Shown: one piece after another, positions 17,283-25,870 of the stretch
Position numbering within the stretch: position 1 is the stretch's first letter
Layout of the letters: each line of letters opens with the position of its first letter
Assembly (NCBI GenBank): GCA_002390455.1
Contig: DGPN01000039.1
Location: 11,110-44,103, forward strand
DNA: 32,994 nt
DNA from: Flavobacteriaceae bacterium UBA4439
GTDB taxonomy: Bacteria; Bacteroidota; Bacteroidia; Flavobacteriales; Flavobacteriaceae
Direction: 5' to 3'
Program-made: the position numbers and the translations under genes
Notes under the pieces: generated by a model
What the model saw: only the letters and a program-made list of their open reading frames with translations
What the model was told of the DNA's origin: nothing
Databases searched by the model: none

Positions 17283-18665
17283 TTATTCAAGACCCAACTG
17301 ATCTGTGAGGTATACCAAAGCGGCCATGGTAGCAGCTCCCATCTCCAATTCTCTCTTATTGATTTGATCAAATGTATCCATCTCGGAGTGATGATGAATG
17401 AAATACCTTTGGGAATCGGTTTTCAAACCCGCCAAAACCAATGCATTTCCTTTGAGCAAGCTCACATCTGCACCACTTCCGTTTCCTTCAAATAAATGGA
17501 TATAATAGGGTTCAAAATAGGGTTTCCAAGACAAAATTCTATTCAAATATTTTTCTTTAGTATCAAAGTTAAATCCCCTGGGGCTAAAACCTCCAGTATC
17601 TGACTCTAATGCCAACAAGTGTTCTTCTTTGCTGTTTTTTACATTTTTACTGTAGGTCTTCGCTCCCTTCAATCCATTTTCCTCATTGGCAAACAACACC
17701 ACTCTAATGGTATTTTTGGGTCGAAAACCTTTTCGGCTCATCAATCTAATCACCTCCATCGACTGAACCACCCCAGCTCCATCATCGTGAGCACCATCTC
17801 CCAAGTCCCAAGAGTCCAAATGGGCACCCACCAATATAATTTTCTCTGGAGATACTTCCCCACTGATTTGAGCGATGACATTGTGAGACTTAACCTCTGG
17901 ATAATTCTTGCAATTTTGCTTAATGAAAAACCGCAATTTAGGATTTAGGGCAATCATAGAACTGAGTAACTCCGCATCGTTGGTACTGATGGCAGCAGCG
18001 GGAATTCTTTTATTGATGGGTAAATCACCATAACTCATCACTCCAGTATGCGGATAGTCGTCCAATCGAAAATTCAAAGAACGAACAATCACTGCCAACG
18101 CTCCGTATTTAGCAGCTTCTTCAGCACCATTGTAACGCTGATCAACAGCCCCTGCATAGGCTTCAAAAGTATTGACCAGGTCTGCCTGCATGGGACGATT
18201 AAAAAAAACAATTTTGCCTTTTATTTTGTCTTTACCCAATTTGGCCAATTCATCAATCTGTTTGACTTCGATCACATTGGCACGAATTCCCACAGTGGGT
18301 GTGGCAATGGAGCCCCCCAAAGCACATATGTTCACATTGATTGTATTCCCTGGACTAGATTCAATATTGGCATATTCAAAAGTACCCCTAACCCATTTGG
18401 GAACCATAACCGTTTGCAACCAAACAGAATCCAAAGGCAATGCTTCGAGTTCCTCTTTGGCCCACTTAATGGCCCGCTCCGCATTCAAAGAACCCGATAA
18501 GCGTCCGCCTATTTGATTGCTGAGATGATTCAGCCAATCGTAACTTTTTCCATGGTTCAGTGCTTCGCTGTAGATCTCCTTGATTTGATTGCTCACAACT
18601 TCTTCCTTTTGAGCGTTTAAAGAAAGACTGCCGAAAAACATTATTAGGCATAATTTTTTCATCAT
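17283..18665 (-). CDS. Secreted M28 family zinc peptidase
   Basis: 460 residues with an N-terminal signal peptide (KKLCLIMFFGSLSLNA, cleavage likely after NA). A PA-like insert occupies roughly residues 120-240. The catalytic M28 domain follows with co-catalytic metal ligands: H and D in GAHLDSWDLGDGAHDDGAG, the glutamates in NEENG, D in LESDTGG, and the late histidine in HHHSEMDTFD. M28 enzymes of this form are aminopeptidases or carboxypeptidases (PGCP-like) in the periplasm or outside. The start is ATG-ATG; either codon works. It is separated from the regulator gene by 3 bases, so it is in the same operon. Confidence 0.92.
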   Translation of the reverse strand: MMKKLCLIMFFGSLSLNAQKEEVVSNQIKEIYSEALNHGKSYDWLNHLSNQIGGRLSGSLNAERAIKWAKEELEALPLDSVWLQTVMVPKWVRGTFEYANIESSPGNTINVNICALGGSIATPTVGIRANVIEVKQIDELAKLGKDKIKGKIVFFNRPMQADLVNTFEAYAGAVDQRYNGAEEAAKYGALAVIVRSLNFRLDDYPHTGVMSYGDLPINKRIPAAAISTNDAELLSSMIALNPKLRFFIKQNCKNYPEVKSHNVIAQISGEVSPEKIILVGAHLDSWDLGDGAHDDGAGVVQSMEVIRLMSRKGFRPKNTIRVVLFANEENGLKGAKTYSKNVKNSKEEHLLALESDTGGFSPRGFNFDTKEKYLNRILSWKPYFEPYYIHLFEGNGSGADVSLLKGNALVLAGLKTDSQRYFIHHHSEMDTFDQINKRELEMGAATMAALVYLTDQLGLE

Positions 18666-18668
18666 CGA

Positions 18669-19841
18669 TTAAAGTTTGGGTTTAGCGGCAAACTGATGGA
18701 TATCCTCTTCGGTAACAGGATTCGATCCTAAAATCATCAACCTTTCTATAACATTTTTAAGCTCACGTATGTTTCCCGTCCAGGGATAATCCATCAACTG
18801 ATTGATGGCACCCTTGGAGAAAGTTTTGGGGTCTAAGCCTTGATCGGTGATAAGGTTTTCGGTAAAGTAATCCACCAACTGTGGAATGTCTTTTTTTCTT
18901 TCTTTGAGTGAGGGAACTTTTATAAGAATAACCGCCAAACGGTGATAGAGGTCTTCACGAAATTTTCCCTGCTCAATTTCTGTGTTCAAATTCTTGTTAG
19001 TAGCGGCAATTACACGAACATCAACTTTAATATCTTTCTCACCCCCTACCCTCTGGATTTTGTTTTCTTGAAGGGCTCTCAATACTTTGGCTTGAGCGGC
19101 AAGACTCATATCTGCCACTTCATCCAAGAACAGTGTACCCCCGTTGGCAATTTCAAACTTACCTGGACGATCTTTGATGGCCGAAGTAAAAGCGCCTTTG
19201 ATATGACCAAAAAGTTCACTTTCTATCAACTCGGAAGGAATGGCAGCACAATTCACTTCGACAAAAGGAGACCCCGAGCGATTACTTTTTTGATGCAAAT
19301 GATGGGCTACCAACTCTTTACCGGTTCCATTTTCTCCCGTAATCAATACCCTGGCTTCTGTGGGAGCTACCTTTTCAATTAGATGGTGAATCTCATTGAT
19401 CTGGGGAGAATCACCAACCATTTCATACTTTTTGGCAATGCGTTTTTTGAGGTTTTTATTCTCAAAAACCAAATTCTTTATTTGCAATGCATTTCTGACC
19501 GCAGTCAGTAATCGATTCAAATCTGGTGGTTTGGAAATAAAATCAAAGGCTCCAGACTTCATGGCCTCTACGGCAGTAGAAACATTCCCGTGACCTGTCA
19601 ACATGATAAAAGGAACATTGATACCGGTTTCTCTGGCTTTTTGTAATACCTCTACACCGTCCATTTTCGGCATTTTGATGTCACACAATACCAAATCAAA
19701 ATCTTCTTTTACAAGAGTAGTTAGACCCGATTTACCATCCTCACATTGAGTGATCACATAGTCCTTGTTTTCTTCTTCTAAAATGCGGATCAGCACCCTT
19801 CTTATGGGTTCTTCATCCTCAATCAATAAGATTTTCTTCAT
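18669..19841 (-). CDS. Sigma-54-type response regulator without a DNA-binding domain
   Basis: 390 residues from the ATG at 19841 (KKILLIEDEEPIRR); an open frame upstream is not homologous, so I trimmed it. The receiver domain covers residues 1-120 with acidic pocket E8/D9 and phospho-acceptor D54 (LVLCDIKMPK). The AAA+ domain follows with Walker A GENGTGKE (about 165-172), the sigma-54 contact loop GAFTSA (about 216-221, in place of GAFTGA), Walker B GGTLFLDEVADM, and the C-terminal lid PWTGNIRELKNVIERL. The protein ends about 20 residues later (DIHQFAAKPKL), so the usual Fis-type helix-turn-helix is absent. It overlaps mscS by 23 bases. No partner histidine kinase is in the window. Confidence 0.92.
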   Translation of the reverse strand: MKKILLIEDEEPIRRVLIRILEEENKDYVITQCEDGKSGLTTLVKEDFDLVLCDIKMPKMDGVEVLQKARETGINVPFIMLTGHGNVSTAVEAMKSGAFDFISKPPDLNRLLTAVRNALQIKNLVFENKNLKKRIAKKYEMVGDSPQINEIHHLIEKVAPTEARVLITGENGTGKELVAHHLHQKSNRSGSPFVEVNCAAIPSELIESELFGHIKGAFTSAIKDRPGKFEIANGGTLFLDEVADMSLAAQAKVLRALQENKIQRVGGEKDIKVDVRVIAATNKNLNTEIEQGKFREDLYHRLAVILIKVPSLKERKKDIPQLVDYFTENLITDQGLDPKTFSKGAINQLMDYPWTGNIRELKNVIERLMILGSNPVTEEDIHQFAAKPKL

Positions 19842-20676
19842 TGGGTTTTGGAATATCGTTCTTAAAGGTAACAACTCTCTGTGGGAATGGGATTTCTATA
19901 CTAAGAGCCTTCAGCCGCTCGAAAATTTTAAACCTAAGGTCGCTTTTTACAAGATTGGCCTCAAAGCTTTTGTTCATCGAAAAGAAAAGCTGAAACATCA
20001 ATGCACTGTCCCCAAAATCCTCGAAAAGTAAAAAAGGAGGTGGATTCTTTAGAACCTTGGGGTGGTTATTGGTGATTTCAATGATTGCCTCCTTTAGCAG
20101 ATTGACATCTGTATTGTAGGCGACACCAAATTTTATGTTCTCTTTAGTTAAAACCCCGTTCTCAGTCCAATTGTAGAGTATGGACGTTAAAAATTTGTGA
20201 TTCGGTATGATCAGAACTTTATTATCTCTGGTAACTGCCCTTGTGGTTCTGAGCGTAATATTTTCTACCCGCCCTACTTGACCATCAACTTGTATGATAT
20301 CTCCAACATGCACAGTTTTATCGGCTAGAATAGAAACTCCAGAAAAAACATCTTGAATCAGAGTTTGCAGAGCCAATCCAATCCCCACCAAAAGGGCTGC
20401 AGATGCTGCAAAAATAGCACTTACTTTGACCCCAACATTGTCTAAAGTGATCAATATAACGATCAAATAAATAAGGTAATTGAAGAAGGTTAATATCCCC
20501 CTGAATTTAAGTTTGGTATCACTATTTAGAGTTTTAAGTGCAACACGTCGGAATACCTTTAGGAAAAGGTAGGTAAGAAAAAAAACGAATATTATGATCA
20601 CAATCGACTTTGGAGTCAAAACAATATCACTACCGATTCTAATCTGAAAATTAAAAAAATCTACTATTTTCTGCAT
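19819..20676 (-). CDS. MscS family small-conductance mechanosensitive channel
   Basis: Opens under membrane tension to release solutes on osmotic downshock. It has 285 residues with an N-terminal helix and about three hydrophobic segments up to residue 110. The pore-lining helix is AAALLVGIGLALQTLIQDVFSG, with the small-residue packing pattern. The beta domain VGDIIQVDGQVGRVENITLRTT follows, with IPNHKF and the C-terminal alpha/beta domain. It is the first gene of the minus-strand run and overlaps the response regulator gene by 23 bases, so the two are translationally linked. No promoter matching the consensus was found in the 37 bases between its start and the dnaJ terminator. Confidence 0.92.
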   Translation of the reverse strand: MQKIVDFFNFQIRIGSDIVLTPKSIVIIIFVFFLTYLFLKVFRRVALKTLNSDTKLKFRGILTFFNYLIYLIVILITLDNVGVKVSAIFAASAALLVGIGLALQTLIQDVFSGVSILADKTVHVGDIIQVDGQVGRVENITLRTTRAVTRDNKVLIIPNHKFLTSILYNWTENGVLTKENIKFGVAYNTDVNLLKEAIIEITNNHPKVLKNPPPFLLFEDFGDSALMFQLFFSMNKSFEANLVKSDLRFKIFERLKALSIEIPFPQRVVTFKNDIPKPNEENLID

Positions 20677-20702
20677 GACTTATATTCTATACGAAGATAA
20701 CA

Positions 20703-20737
20703 CAAAAACAAAACCCACCCTTATTTCTAAGGATGGG
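20703..20737 (-). terminator. Distal terminator of grpE-dnaJ
   Basis: On the minus strand CCCATCCTTA and TAAGGGTGGG form a stem of nine pairs with one mismatch around GAAA, followed by TTTTGTTTTTG. It lies between dnaJ and mscS and would insulate mscS from dnaJ read-through. Confidence 0.65.
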
Positions 20738-20749
20738 AAAAAATTGCTA

Positions 20750-20780
20750 TGAAAAAGAAAAAACACTATGTTATAGTGTT
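20750..20780 (-). terminator. Proximal terminator of grpE-dnaJ
   Basis: On the minus strand AACACTAT and ATAGTGTT make a perfect 8-bp stem with a 3-base loop, followed by TTTTTTCTTTTTC. It lies 35 bases after the dnaJ stop and is the first of two terminators in series. Confidence 0.7.
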
Positions 20781-20814
20781 ACTCAAATATATATATTTTT
20801 TCTCAGAATGGAAA

Positions 20815-21927
20815 TTATGCAAACATGTCCTTAACCTTTTCAAAAAATGATTTATCAGACTTATCGGGATTGGGGATGAAATTTTCATCCTCTAACATCT
20901 TTTGAAAAAATTGCTTTTGTTCCTTATTGAGCGTTTTGGGGGTCCAAACATTGACATGAACCAAAAGGTCTCCCTTTCCGTATCCATTTAAATCGGGTAT
21001 TCCTTTACCCCTCAGCCTAAGCGTTTTTCCGGATTGTATTCCAGATTCGAGTTTTATCCTGACTTTTCCTTCCAGTAAATTGATTTCTTTGGAGACTCCC
21101 AAAGCGGCTTCGGCTACACTGATGTACAGATCATAATGTAAGTGGTTTCCTTCACGAATAAAATCGTCCTCGGGTTTTTCTTCGATCAAAACCAACAAAT
21201 CCCCAGATATTCCATTACCCACAGCCTCGTTACCTTTTCCCGTCACCTTCAATTGCATTCCTTCTTCTACTCCAGCTGGTATTTTGATCGATACTGTTTC
21301 CTCTTGTTCAACCAAACCATTGGCATCACTTCCAGATGGTCGATTGGAGATTGTTTGCCCACTTCCATTACACTTGGGGCAAGTAGAAGCACTCTGCATC
21401 CTCCCCAAAATGGTATTGCTAACCCGCATTACCTGACCTCTTCCTTTACAAGTTCCACAGGTGGTATAACTGACACCTTGGGCTTGGACTTTTCTTCTGA
21501 CTTTGATTTTCTTTTCTACACCGTTGACCACCTCTTTTAAACTCAGTTGAACTCTGATTCTGAGATTGCTTCCTTTTCCTCTGGCCTGAGATTGACCAAA
21601 TCCACCAAAACCTCCTCCTCCGAAAGCACTGCCAAAAATATCTCCAAATTGACTGAAAATATCATCCATATTCATGCTTCCACCTGCACCTCCAAAGCCA
21701 CCAGACTCAAAGGCTGAATGCCCAAACTGATCGTACTGGGATTTTTTCTGAGGATCACTTAATACCTCGTATGCCTCGGCTGCTTTTTTGAAATTGGCCT
21801 CTGCTCCTTTATCTCCTGGGTTTTTATCGGGGTGAAATTCTATGGCTTTTTTGCGATATGCCTTTTTAATTTCATTTGCTGACGCCCCTTTCGATACGCC
21901 CAATATTTCGTAAAAATCTTCTTTCAT
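20815..21927 (-). CDS. dnaJ: Chaperone DnaJ with a reduced zinc finger
   Basis: Hsp40 co-chaperone that delivers unfolded proteins to DnaK and stimulates its ATPase. It has 370 residues. The J domain (1-70) has the HPD triad at 32-34, followed by a Gly/Phe-rich linker (about 75-115). Only two CxxCxGxG motifs are present, CGTCKGRG (157-164) and CPKCNGSG (183-190). By spacing they correspond to motifs 2 and 3 of E. coli DnaJ; motifs 1 and 4, which form the other zinc centre, are missing. The two C-terminal substrate-binding beta domains and the dimerisation tail are intact. It is 5 bases downstream of grpE and ends in two terminators. Confidence 0.95.
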   Translation of the reverse strand: MKEDFYEILGVSKGASANEIKKAYRKKAIEFHPDKNPGDKGAEANFKKAAEAYEVLSDPQKKSQYDQFGHSAFESGGFGGAGGSMNMDDIFSQFGDIFGSAFGGGGFGGFGQSQARGKGSNLRIRVQLSLKEVVNGVEKKIKVRRKVQAQGVSYTTCGTCKGRGQVMRVSNTILGRMQSASTCPKCNGSGQTISNRPSGSDANGLVEQEETVSIKIPAGVEEGMQLKVTGKGNEAVGNGISGDLLVLIEEKPEDDFIREGNHLHYDLYISVAEAALGVSKEINLLEGKVRIKLESGIQSGKTLRLRGKGIPDLNGYGKGDLLVHVNVWTPKTLNKEQKQFFQKMLEDENFIPNPDKSDKSFFEKVKDMFA

Positions 21928-21932
21928 GTAAA

Positions 21933-22460
21933 TTATTGTCCTACGACCACCTTGGGAAACCTGATAATCTTATCTCCCAATTGATATCCTTTTTCGGTGA
22001 TGTCTATTATTTTTCCCTTTTGAGCATCATCTTGAGTGGGAATGAGTGTAATGGCCTCGTGAATTTCGGCATCAAATGCATCGCCTATTTTAGTTTCGGT
22101 AACATTTAAACCATTGCTTTTTAACACATCTGCCAATTTATTGTTGATCAACAAAAATCCTTCAATGGACTTTTTGTCCTCCTCAGGGGTTTGATTAATG
22201 GCTCGTTCGAAATCGTCTAAGATGGGCAAAATGGCACTAATCACCTCTTGACCTGCGGTTTTGAAAAGTTCTATGCGCTCTTTGGTAGTTCTTTTTTTAA
22301 AATTTTCAAACTCTGCAAACAACCTGAGGTATTTCTCTTTCTCTTGGTTTAGACTTTCATTCAATTCCTCCAGCTGCTTTGAAACGTCTGCTTTACTGCT
22401 TTTCTTCTCAGCAGTAGATTTCTTTGCTTTTGCCTTGGGTTTGGATGCTTTATCTGCCAT
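21933..22460 (-). CDS. grpE: Nucleotide exchange factor GrpE
   Basis: Promotes ADP release from DnaK. It has 175 residues. A lysine/serine-rich disordered N-terminus (KASKPKAKAKKSTAEKKSSK) is followed by the long dimeric coiled coil (about 28-75) with LFAEFENFKKRTTKER, and then the C-terminal beta domain with HEAITLIPTQDD and GYQLGDKIIRFPKVVVGQ, the standard GrpE signature and ending. It is the first gene of the grpE-dnaJ operon, driven by a consensus promoter in the 61-base gap behind the epimerase gene. dnaK is not in the window. Confidence 0.96.
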   Translation of the reverse strand: MADKASKPKAKAKKSTAEKKSSKADVSKQLEELNESLNQEKEKYLRLFAEFENFKKRTTKERIELFKTAGQEVISAILPILDDFERAINQTPEEDKKSIEGFLLINNKLADVLKSNGLNVTETKIGDAFDAEIHEAITLIPTQDDAQKGKIIDITEKGYQLGDKIIRFPKVVVGQ

Positions 22461-22485
22461 TTTTTTTTATTTATTTACTAAACTT

Positions 22486-22518
22486 CAAAATTACTGCCAA
22501 CCAGTCTTTTTTGTCAAA
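22486..22518 (-). promoter_or_regulatory. Promoter of grpE-dnaJ
   Basis: On the minus strand TTTG (22518-22515) and TAATTTTG (22493-22486) are separated by 21 bases and both fit the Bacteroidota -33/-7 consensus exactly. They sit in the short gap between the epimerase stop and the grpE start. No CIRCE-like inverted repeat is visible around them. Confidence 0.55.
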
Positions 22519-22521
22519 ATG

Positions 22522-23436
22522 TCATTCTTTTTTTCCATAAACGTCCTTTAGTGCCTGTGGCAAAAAGGGGAAATGGAATTCAAATCCCTTTGAAAGAATC
22601 AATTCTGCACTGACCTTTTGACTTCCCAAAATTAAAATGGAACGTTCACCCATGACCATTTTCATCAAAAAAGCAGGAATATTTGGCAGAAGTACAGGAC
22701 GACTCAAGGCCTTTCCTATGGTTTTTATCATATCTCTTTGTGAAACAGGATTGGGGGCAACAGCATTGAAAGTCCCCTCCCAGCTTTCATCAATAGCTTT
22801 ATAGAACAAACGAGACAGATCATCTACATGAATCCAACTTTGCCACTGTTTTCCAGAAGCAAATGCCGTCCCCGAAAAAAGCTGAACTGGTAAGGTCAAT
22901 TGAGACAGTAAGCCTCCTTCCTTGGCCAAAACCAAACCGATTCTCAATAATGACAAATGTTGGGTGTGATCGGATAAAGCCTTTAATTCTTTCTCCCATG
23001 CCAGAGTGACTTTTTGTAAAAAATTCTGTTGTATCAAACGACTTTTTTCATCGTAAACGTCATTCAAGCTATTGGGATATATCCCAATAGCTGATGCACA
23101 TACAATGCTTTTCACTTTTGATTTTTGTCGATCTAGTGCCTTTCTCAACAATCGAGAACCATTGACCCTGCTCTCCACAATTTCTTTTTTGTTTTTGGTA
23201 GTCCACGGTTTGGAAATACTCGCTCCAGCCAAATGAATCAATGTATCCACCCCTTCAAAACAGGCATCATCAATTTCATTCTTTTGAGGGTTCCAATAAA
23301 AACCTTTCAGGGTATCTGAATGAATCAGTTTATGCTTGCTAGTACTTAAAAAATGAACTTCAATATTGCGTTCATTAGCGATGGCAATGATCTTTTTACC
23401 AATCAGTCCCGTTGCACCGGTAATCAATAATTTCAT
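22522..23436 (-). CDS. TIGR01777 family SDR epimerase (YfcH-like)
   Basis: 304 residues. The N-terminal Rossmann fold binds NAD(P) through GATGLIGKKI (residues 7-16). LIHLAGASISKPWT is the characteristic TIGR01777 stretch, and SAIGIYPN carries the SDR serine/tyrosine active-site region. The C-terminal DUF1731-like part includes FNAVAPNPVSQRDM and RPVLLPNIPAFLMKMVMGE. Related proteins are linked to cell division inhibitor SulA-like annotation, but the reaction is unknown. It precedes grpE on the same strand, but a separate grpE promoter follows it. No substrate can be inferred. Confidence 0.88.
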   Translation of the reverse strand: MKLLITGATGLIGKKIIAIANERNIEVHFLSTSKHKLIHSDTLKGFYWNPQKNEIDDACFEGVDTLIHLAGASISKPWTTKNKKEIVESRVNGSRLLRKALDRQKSKVKSIVCASAIGIYPNSLNDVYDEKSRLIQQNFLQKVTLAWEKELKALSDHTQHLSLLRIGLVLAKEGGLLSQLTLPVQLFSGTAFASGKQWQSWIHVDDLSRLFYKAIDESWEGTFNAVAPNPVSQRDMIKTIGKALSRPVLLPNIPAFLMKMVMGERSILILGSQKVSAELILSKGFEFHFPFLPQALKDVYGKKE

Positions 23437-23525
23437 GTGTTTTTTTATATTTATAGTATCACATGTAAACTTTGATGATTAAAATAATCATGTCGGTTTC
23501 ATTTGCAAATTTTATCAAAAATAAA

Positions 23526-24224
23526 CTAAAGCTGCTTTATGGCTCGCAACATTTCCCTTTTTCCGGGTGGGCCTTCCAATCGCTCAACCCAAAACCCTGT
23601 TTTTTCCAAACTTCTTCTGACGGATCCCTTGGCGCAATAACTGACCCAAACCCCACCAGGCTGCAATAGGTCATAACATTTCTGAAGGGCTTTATCCTGC
23701 CACATTTCTGATTGGGCGTGATAACCAAAAGCATCGTAAAACAAAATATCAAAACGTTGATCCAACTCCATACTGAAGAAGTCTTCCTCTAACTTTTTAA
23801 ATAAAAAATCTGATTGAGAAAAGGTTTGCCCCCATGCCACCTCATGCAATTGATCAAAAAAATGGTGATGCTCAGTTGCTGGTAGTGTATCTTTCATTTT
23901 AAGAGATTGAACTTCTTCTACAGATAAAGGATACTTTTCTATCGAGACATACTCGCATGAAATCTTATGATCTAGAGCAAAAACATAACTGAGGTAGGCA
24001 TTTAGCCCAGTTCCCAGCCCCATTTCAAAAATCCTGGGTGTTTTTTGTTTGTTTTGATCCAACCAATGTGCAAAACCTTTTTTAACATACACATAATCCG
24101 ACTCGGTTATGGCCCCATGTTTTGAATGATAGGTCTCATTTAACTGATCTATAAAAAAGGAGGGCGATCCGTCTCCTGTCGTGATTATTTTTTTTTGCAA
24201 TGGATTAAATTTCATTAGATTCAT
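23526..24224 (-). CDS. mnmD: tRNA (mnm5s2U34) methyltransferase, MnmD type
   Basis: SAM-dependent methyltransferase completing the 5-methylaminomethyl-2-thiouridine wobble modification of tRNA, equivalent to the N-terminal domain of MnmC. It has 232 residues (229 if the second ATG at 24215 is used). Features are TYHSKHGAITESDYVYVKKG near the N-terminus, the SAM loop FEMGLGTGLNAYLS (about 63-76), DILFYDAFGYHAQSEMW with the DAF motif, and VSYCAKGSVRRSLEKTGF near the end. The FAD oxidase domain of full MnmC is absent, as usual for Bacteroidota. It is divergent from ilvE. Confidence 0.9.
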   Translation of the reverse strand: MNLMKFNPLQKKIITTGDGSPSFFIDQLNETYHSKHGAITESDYVYVKKGFAHWLDQNKQKTPRIFEMGLGTGLNAYLSYVFALDHKISCEYVSIEKYPLSVEEVQSLKMKDTLPATEHHHFFDQLHEVAWGQTFSQSDFLFKKLEEDFFSMELDQRFDILFYDAFGYHAQSEMWQDKALQKCYDLLQPGGVWVSYCAKGSVRRSLEKTGFWVERLEGPPGKREMLRAIKQL

Positions 24225-24342
24225 TCAATATTTTTCGCTTACTATATTTATTATTCTTTTTTAATTTAATTAAAACATACGAAATTGTTGGTTTGGAGTT
24301 TAAAAAACCAAATCATATAGAAATTATTAAAAGTAAAAAAAG

Positions 24343-24350
24343 TAATTTTG
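24343..24350 (+). promoter_or_regulatory. Candidate -7 box (TAATTTTG) for ilvE
   Basis: A full TANNTTTG match 20 bases before the ATG at 24371. It lies inside the open frame that extends upstream from a TTG at 24293, which argues that translation starts at 24371. No clear -33 TTG box accompanies it. Confidence 0.35.
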
Positions 24351-24370
24351 TCAATACTTTTTTAGAAAAA

Positions 24371-25417
24371 ATGAGAATAGAGAGAACTTCGGCTTCGAAT
24401 TTGGCCCATGTGGATTTTGAAAACTTGACTTTTGGGTCTGTTTTTACAGACCACATGTTTGTATGCAAATACAAAAATGAAAAATGGCAGGAGCCAGAAG
24501 TGATTCCCTATCAACCTCTTTCTTTCGAGCCATCAATGAGTGTACTTCACTACGGACAATCTGTTTTTGAAGGCATGAAAGCCTACAAAGACGATGAGGA
24601 TAAGGTCTGGCTTTTTAGACCAGATCAAAATTTTAAGCGCATCAACCGATCTTCTGAGCGACTTCAGATTCCTGTATTTCCCGAAAACTATTTTTTTGAA
24701 GGTTTAAAAACATTGTTGAATTTGGATAAAGACTGGATCAAACCAGGTATTGGGAATTCACTATATGTTCGTCCTTTTGTTTTTTCAAGTCAGGCCTGTG
24801 TTCAAGCTTCCCCATCCAAAGAGTATACTTTTATCATCATATGTTGTCCTGTAAAGGCTTATTATGGTGGAGAGGTGAACGTCTTGATTGCCGAGGAGTT
24901 CAGTAGAGCCGCCGACGGAGGGATTGGTTACACCAAAGCAGCAGGAAACTACGGTGCTCAATTCTATCCTACTGCCTTAGCTCAAAAGCAGGGATACCAA
25001 CAGATAGTATGGACCGATGCCAAATCTCACGAGTTTTTGGAAGAGGCGGGAACTATGAATATTTTTTTTAGAATTGGTGACATTCTACTCACTGCACCTA
25101 CCAACGATCGCATACTAGACGGGGTGACCCGAAAAAGTGTCATACAAATCGCTAGGGATTCCGGTATTGAGGTAGAGGTTCGTCCTATAAAGATTGGTGA
25201 AATCGTAAAAGCCTCTGAAAACAATTCACTCAAAGAAATGTTTGGAAGTGGCACAGCGGTTGTAATCAATCCCATCAAGAGTTTTGGATATAAAGGCGTC
25301 AATTACAAACTTCCTGAATTGGAGAACCCTTTTGCTACCCAACTCAAGGACAACATCATGTCTATACAATACAACCTGACCGAAGATCCTTATGGATGGC
25401 GGGTAGCTGTGGACTAA
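24371..25417 (+). CDS. ilvE: Branched-chain amino acid aminotransferase
   Basis: PLP-dependent fold type IV enzyme for the last step of valine, leucine and isoleucine synthesis. It has 348 residues from the ATG at 24371; the frame is open back to a TTG at 24293 (26 extra residues), but MRIERTSASNLAHVDFENL matches the usual family start and a -7 box lies in the extension. Motifs are FGSVFTDHMFVCKY, MSVLHYGQSVFEGMKAY, YVRPFVF, the PLP lysine in GGIGYTKAAGNYGAQFYPT, EEAGTMNIFF, and FGSGTAVVINPI near the C-terminus. Its 3' end overlaps the oppositely oriented pyrophosphohydrolase gene by 4 bases. Confidence 0.94.
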   Translation: MRIERTSASNLAHVDFENLTFGSVFTDHMFVCKYKNEKWQEPEVIPYQPLSFEPSMSVLHYGQSVFEGMKAYKDDEDKVWLFRPDQNFKRINRSSERLQIPVFPENYFFEGLKTLLNLDKDWIKPGIGNSLYVRPFVFSSQACVQASPSKEYTFIIICCPVKAYYGGEVNVLIAEEFSRAADGGIGYTKAAGNYGAQFYPTALAQKQGYQQIVWTDAKSHEFLEEAGTMNIFFRIGDILLTAPTNDRILDGVTRKSVIQIARDSGIEVEVRPIKIGEIVKASENNSLKEMFGSGTAVVINPIKSFGYKGVNYKLPELENPFATQLKDNIMSIQYNLTEDPYGWRVAVD

Positions 25418-25806
25418 TCTTTGTCTAATATTGAAGCTATATTGGGTTTGAAGTAATTTGGCCCTTTAAGTACCTTTCCGTCTTCTCTATAAATGGGCTT
25501 ACCGTCGGCTCCCAACTTACTCATATTACTTCTTTGAATTTCGTTGAAAACCTCCGTGATTTTGTGCTGCATTCCATGAGAGAGTATGGTTCCACACAAT
25601 ATATAGAGCATATCTCCCAACGCATCGGCAACTTCAACAAGGTCATTGTTTTGAGCTGCTTCTAAGTATTCATCGTTTTCTTCCTTCATAAGGTTATGTC
25701 TCAGAAGTACTGTTTGTTGGGGAATGCTCACTATGGGAGAATCGGCTGAATCTATACCAAAGGCATTATGGAATTCAGCCACTGCGTTTAATTCATTTTT
25801 TATCAT
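25414..25806 (-). CDS. MazG-like nucleoside triphosphate pyrophosphohydrolase
   Basis: 130 residues of the all-alpha NTP pyrophosphatase superfamily (MazG/HisE/dCTPase-like). The metal-binding pattern EExxE...ExxD is present as KEENDEYLEAA followed by VEVADALGDMLYILCG. The C-terminal part GKPIYREDGKVLKGPNYFKPN is shared with a widespread phage and bacterial subgroup. Members cleave NTPs or modified nucleotides to the monophosphate and pyrophosphate, often as house-cleaning enzymes. It is convergent and overlapping with ilvE. The substrate is unknown; HisE is unlikely because no histidine genes are near. Confidence 0.85.
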   Translation of the reverse strand: MIKNELNAVAEFHNAFGIDSADSPIVSIPQQTVLLRHNLMKEENDEYLEAAQNNDLVEVADALGDMLYILCGTILSHGMQHKITEVFNEIQRSNMSKLGADGKPIYREDGKVLKGPNYFKPNIASILDKD

Positions 25807-25870
25807 TTGTATATTTTAACAGAAATTAAAAGAGGTCAATGTTTTTTTCTAATTTAGGCAAAAATTAAAA

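Noticed and set aside
18048..18500. 150-codon open frame on the plus strand opposite the M28 peptidase gene
   Set aside because: It is antisense to a gene with clear motifs, has no recognisable domain, and its amino-acid mix (many Phe, Asn, Thr) is that of a reverse-strand shadow.
24293..24370. TTG-initiated 26-residue extension of IlvE
   Set aside because: The family start fits ATG 24371, the extension is lysine/isoleucine-rich without similarity, and a -7 promoter box lies within it.
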